64,000 nt of DNA from Agromyces mediolanus (GTDB taxonomy: Bacteria > Actinomycetota > Actinomycetes > Actinomycetales > Microbacteriaceae), in assembly GCF_023715325.1 (NCBI RefSeq), contig NZ_JAMBNX010000004.1, positions 186,001 through 250,000 of the forward strand. The letters are read 5' to 3'. The translations under genes were made by a program, and so were the position numbers. The notes beneath the pieces were generated by a model that did not search any database, was not told the DNA's origin, and saw nothing but the letters and a program-made list of their open reading frames with translations. This document shows positions 61,253 to 64,000 of the stretch, in pieces; position 1 is the first letter of the stretch, and each line of letters starts with the position of its first letter.

Positions 61253-62098
61253 ATGCGCATCGCCACCTGGAACGTCAACTCGATCCGCACCCGCGTCGGC
61301 CGTGTCGTCGACTGGATGGTGCGCGAAGACGTCGACGTGCTCGCGATGCAGGAGATCAAGTGCAAGCCCGAGCAGTTCCCGCACGAGGCGTTCGAGCAGG
61401 CCGGCTACGAGCTCGCGATCCACGGGCTCAACCAGTGGAACGGCGTCGCCATCGCGAGCCGCGCGCCGATCCGCGACGTCGAGCACGAGTTCCCCGGCAT
61501 GCCCGGCTTCCTGAAGGGCCACGAGGGCCCCGATCTGCCCCGCGAGGCGCGCGCGATCGGCGCGACGGTCGACGGCGTACGGCTCTGGAGCCTCTACGTG
61601 CCGAACGGCCGCGCGCTCGGCGACCCGCACTACACCTACAAGCTCGACTGGTACGCGGCGCTCACCGAGTACACCCGGGCCCAGACGAGCGCACATCCCG
61701 AGGTGCCGTTCGCGCTCATGGGCGACTTCAACGTCGCCCCGCTCGACGTCGACAACGGCGACCCCACCGTGATCGTCGGCCAGACGACGCACGTCTCGCC
61801 GGCCGAGCGCGAGGCGTTCTTCACGCTCGAGAACGCCGGGGTCAGCGACGTGGTGCGCGCCCGAGTGCCCGAGGGCCTGTTCACCTACTGGGACTACAAG
61901 CAGCTCCGCTTCCCCCGCAACGAGGGCATGCGCATCGACTTCATCCTCGGCTCCGAGGCCTTCGCCGAGGCCGTCACGAGCGCGTCGATCCACCGCGACG
62001 AGCGCAAGGGCGACGCCCCGAGCGACCACGTGCCGGTGCTCGTCGAGCTCGAGCTCGGTGGCGACGACGACGGCGACCTGCCGATGATCTTCGGCTGA
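61253..62098 (+). CDS. xth: Exodeoxyribonuclease III / AP endonuclease
   Basis: A 281-residue EEP-fold nuclease for base-excision repair (AP-site incision, 3'-5' exonuclease, 3'-phosphatase). MRIATWNVNSIRTR, MQEIKCKPEQFP (metal-binding Glu), SLYVPNGRALGDPHYTYKLDWYAAL (catalytic Tyr region), LMGDFNVAP (Asp/Asn), FTYWDYKQLRFPRNEGMRIDFIL and SDHVPVLVEL (catalytic His) are all present. The ATG at 61253 begins exactly at the conserved MRIATWN and fits the leaderless promoter spacing. It is divergent from cofE and unrelated to the catabolic genes. Confidence 0.94.
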   Translation: MRIATWNVNSIRTRVGRVVDWMVREDVDVLAMQEIKCKPEQFPHEAFEQAGYELAIHGLNQWNGVAIASRAPIRDVEHEFPGMPGFLKGHEGPDLPREARAIGATVDGVRLWSLYVPNGRALGDPHYTYKLDWYAALTEYTRAQTSAHPEVPFALMGDFNVAPLDVDNGDPTVIVGQTTHVSPAEREAFFTLENAGVSDVVRARVPEGLFTYWDYKQLRFPRNEGMRIDFILGSEAFAEAVTSASIHRDERKGDAPSDHVPVLVELELGGDDDGDLPMIFG

Positions 62099-62284
62099 GC
62101 GGCACCTCGCGCCGGGCGGGCTCGTGCGAGGCCCGACGGGCCCGTGTTACGCCATGGGTCGCACCGGGCTGACAGCGCGGCACCGGCTGGGTACCGTCGG
62201 GGCATCCACCACCGCCCCGCGCGCTGATCTCCCCCGATGGGCGCCGCCGATCGGTTCCGGCGAGCCCGGAACCCGGGAGCCCAG

Positions 62285-63157
62285 ATGCCAGCGACGCCGA
62301 CGAGCACGAGCGCAGCCGCGCTGCCCGTGGAGTTCCGCGGCGTCGGTCGCGCGTTCCCGACCGCCTCGGGCGACCGGCCGGTGCTGCGAGGGATCGACCT
62401 CGTCGTCGAGGCCGGTGAGATCCTCGCGATCCTCGGCCCGAGCGGCTGCGGCAAGTCGACCCTCCTGCGCATCGCGGGCGGCCTCGACCGGCCGACGAGC
62501 GGGTGGGTGACGATCGCCGGCAGCCCCGTCGGCGACTACGACGCGCGCAGCGCGATCGGCTTCCAGGAGCCCCGGCTGCTGCCCTGGCGCACCGTCGCCC
62601 AGAACGTCGCCCTCGGCCTGCCCCGTGGCACCGCGCGCGCCGCGGGCCGGGCGCACGTCGCGCGCCTGCTCGAGCTCGTCGGGCTCGCCGAGTTCGCCGA
62701 GCACCGGCCGCGCGAGATCTCCGGCGGGATGGCGCAGCGCACCTCGCTCGCCCGGGCCCTCGCCCGGTCGCCGCACGTGCTGCTGCTCGACGAGCCCTTC
62801 GGCGCGCTCGACGCCCTGACCCGGCTGCGCATGCAGGACCTGCTGCTCGAGATCCACGCGGCGGAGCCCACCACGGTGCTGCTCGTGACGCACGACGTCG
62901 ACGAGGCGCTCCAGCTCGCCGACCGCATCGTCGTGCTCGGCACGGAGCCGGGCCCCGACGGTGCGGCGTCGACGGACGCGGCGCCGGGCGCGGGCATCCG
63001 CCAGACCGTCGTCGTGCCCGGCACCCGGCCGCGCGACCGCGGCTCCGCCGAGCTCGCCGAGCTCCGCGGCCGACTGCTCGACGGGCTCGGCATCGACCGG
63101 CACGGCGCCGCCCGCGGCATCCAGGCCACCAGCACCATCCCGGCGTTCCCCTACTGA
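62285..63157 (+). CDS. SsuB-like ABC transporter ATP-binding protein
   Basis: A 290-residue ATPase with Walker A GPSGCGKST, Q-loop GFQEPRLLPWRTV, signature ISGGMAQRTSLARAL, Walker B VLLLDEPFGALDALTR and switch His in LLVTHDVDEALQLAD. This is the aliphatic-sulfonate/nitrate/taurine importer group. The C-terminus carries an extra ~50 residues typical of SsuB with no assigned role. GGGAG lies five bases before the ATG. The 187-bp leader (62099-62284) is G+C-rich and holds no gene; I could not match it to a riboswitch. The binding-protein gene follows after 41 bp. Confidence 0.9.
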   Translation: MPATPTSTSAAALPVEFRGVGRAFPTASGDRPVLRGIDLVVEAGEILAILGPSGCGKSTLLRIAGGLDRPTSGWVTIAGSPVGDYDARSAIGFQEPRLLPWRTVAQNVALGLPRGTARAAGRAHVARLLELVGLAEFAEHRPREISGGMAQRTSLARALARSPHVLLLDEPFGALDALTRLRMQDLLLEIHAAEPTTVLLVTHDVDEALQLADRIVVLGTEPGPDGAASTDAAPGAGIRQTVVVPGTRPRDRGSAELAELRGRLLDGLGIDRHGAARGIQATSTIPAFPY

Positions 63158-63198
63158 GCGCGCCGGGCCCCGTCTGCACCCCACCCCCGAGGAGTCAC

Positions 63199-64000
63199 AT
63201 GTCCCGCACCAGTCTCATCCGCACCGCGCTCGTCGCGGGCGCCGCCGCGAGCGCCCTGCTGCTCTCCGGCTGCGTCGCCGGCGAAGGCCAGGCCGCCGAG
63301 CCGGCCCCGAGCGCCGAGTCCGGCTCGCTCGAGGGCCAGACGCTCGCGATCGACTTCGCCACCTACAACCCGCTGAGCCTCGTCATCAAGGACCAGGGCT
63401 GGCTCGAGGACGCCGGGCTCGACGTCACCTGGGTGCAGTCGGCCGGATCGAACAAGGCGAACGAGGCGCTGCGCGCCGGCGCGATCGAGGTCGGCTCGAC
63501 CGCCGGCTCCGCCGCCCTGCTCGCCCGCTCGAACGACTCGCCGATCCAGGTCATCGACCTCTTCTCGCAGCCCGAGTGGGCCGCGCTCGTCACGGTCGAC
63601 GGCACCGGGGTCTCCTCGGTCGCCGACCTCAAAGGCAAGCAGGTCGCCGCGACGAAGGGCACCGACCCGTACTTCTTCCTGCTGCAGTCGCTCGAGGCCG
63701 AGGGCCTCCAGGCCTCCGACATCACCGTGCAGAACCTCCAGCACGCCGACGGCTGGGCCGCGCTGCAGAACGGCTCGGTGCAGGCCTGGGCGGGCCTCGA
63801 CCCGATCATGGCCGGAGCCGAGGAGCAGGGCGCGACGCTGTTCTACCGGAACGTCGACTTCAACTCCTACGGCTTCCTGAACGCCACCGAGGACTTCATC
63901 CAGAACAAGCCCGAGGTCGCGCAGGCCGTCGTCGACGCGTACGAGCACGCCCGCCAGTGGGCCCAGGAGAACCCCGAGGAGACGGCGCAGATCCTCGCCG
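63199..64000 (+). CDS. SsuA-like substrate-binding lipoprotein (cut by window edge)
   Basis: The first 267 codons of an exported binding protein. A signal peptide ends in the lipobox LLLSGCVAG. QTLAIDFATYNPLSLVIKDQGWLEDAGLDVTWVQSAGSNKANEALRAGAIEVGSTAGSAALLARSN follows the SsuA/NMT1 pattern, and SVADLKGKQVAATKGTDPYFFLLQSLEAEGLQASDI continues it. The gene pairs with the ATPase just upstream; a permease gene is expected beyond the window. GAGGAG lies six bases before the ATG. Sulfonates are the commonest ligands, but the ligand is not proven. Confidence 0.9.
   Translation, partial: MSRTSLIRTALVAGAAASALLLSGCVAGEGQAAEPAPSAESGSLEGQTLAIDFATYNPLSLVIKDQGWLEDAGLDVTWVQSAGSNKANEALRAGAIEVGSTAGSAALLARSNDSPIQVIDLFSQPEWAALVTVDGTGVSSVADLKGKQVAATKGTDPYFFLLQSLEAEGLQASDITVQNLQHADGWAALQNGSVQAWAGLDPIMAGAEEQGATLFYRNVDFNSYGFLNATEDFIQNKPEVAQAVVDAYEHARQWAQENPEETAQILA

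Noticed and set aside
62150..62230. Possible TPP riboswitch before the SsuB-like gene
   Set aside because: CTGACA and GGCTGGGTACC are only partly similar to the TPP core; the conserved CUGAGA and the GCGNAGGGA segment are missing.

Overview
The window is high-G+C actinobacterial DNA, most likely from the family Microbacteriaceae (Agromyces/Microbacterium/Leifsonia type). The evidence is the GC-ending codon use, a coenzyme F420 system with a putative F420-0 transporter, a septum_form-domain protein, DUF3151 next to purA, a DUF222-HNH (13E12-type) gene, a degenerate ABC ATPase paired with a YhgE/Pip protein, and many apparently leaderless genes. In those genes a TANNNT -10 box ends 6-7 bp before the start codon. 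I recognise no rRNA, tRNA, CRISPR array, transposase or prophage.

Layout. 1-9,997: chromosomal housekeeping (GNAT fragment, small antitoxin-family protein, purA with DUF3151, secreted subtilase, argG, small secreted protein, pseudo-ABC/YhgE pair, corA). 10,047-15,821: a SPOUT RNA methyltransferase and mntH, then a GNAT-AAA+ fusion and mntR, separated by repeat arrays. Two MntR-like boxes lie over the mntH start. 16,070-21,579: serine hydrolase, NagD-like HAD phosphatase, a giant low-complexity septum_form protein and pyrE. 21,616-25,099: a coupled operon of dipeptidase E, a Dcu-type carrier and a ThrE exporter. 25,257-30,450: small membrane protein, LysR, DUF222-HNH, YdeI-like, VOC and WYL regulator.

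30,457-36,923 is a reductive-pyrimidine-type catabolic operon (nitrilase-family ureidopropionase, dihydropyrimidinase/hydantoinase, LLM oxidoreductase, class III aminotransferase, CoA-acylating semialdehyde dehydrogenase), followed by divergent cofD. 38,685-43,146 (minus) holds LigA/LigB-type ring-cleavage dioxygenase, ACMSD-like amidohydrolase, CaiB/BaiF CoA-transferase and a zinc alcohol dehydrogenase. 43,563-44,639 is a divergent NMT1-type binding protein. 45,781-52,065 (minus) holds RidA, an SsuC/SsuB-like transporter, an LLM oxidoreductase, a cyclic amidohydrolase and an alpha/beta-hydrolase-fold protein. 52,344-55,383 is the putative F420-0 ABC importer. 56,640-61,157 (minus) holds fgd, cofC, another LLM enzyme, a GntR/FCD regulator and cofE. 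61,253-64,000 holds exonuclease III and the start of a second SsuB/SsuA-type transporter, cut by the window edge.

How it fits together. A 15-bp palindrome, TGGATACGGTATCCA and variants, lies upstream of four catabolic or F420 transcription units and of the GntR gene. I infer one GntR regulon joining ring-cleavage and N-heterocycle catabolism, its ABC uptake system, F420-dependent enzymes, and F420 synthesis and reduction (cofC, fgd). The second main discovery is a 57-bp nested palindrome of fixed geometry found nine times at three loci, with half-sites next to the DUF222-HNH gene; its function is unknown.
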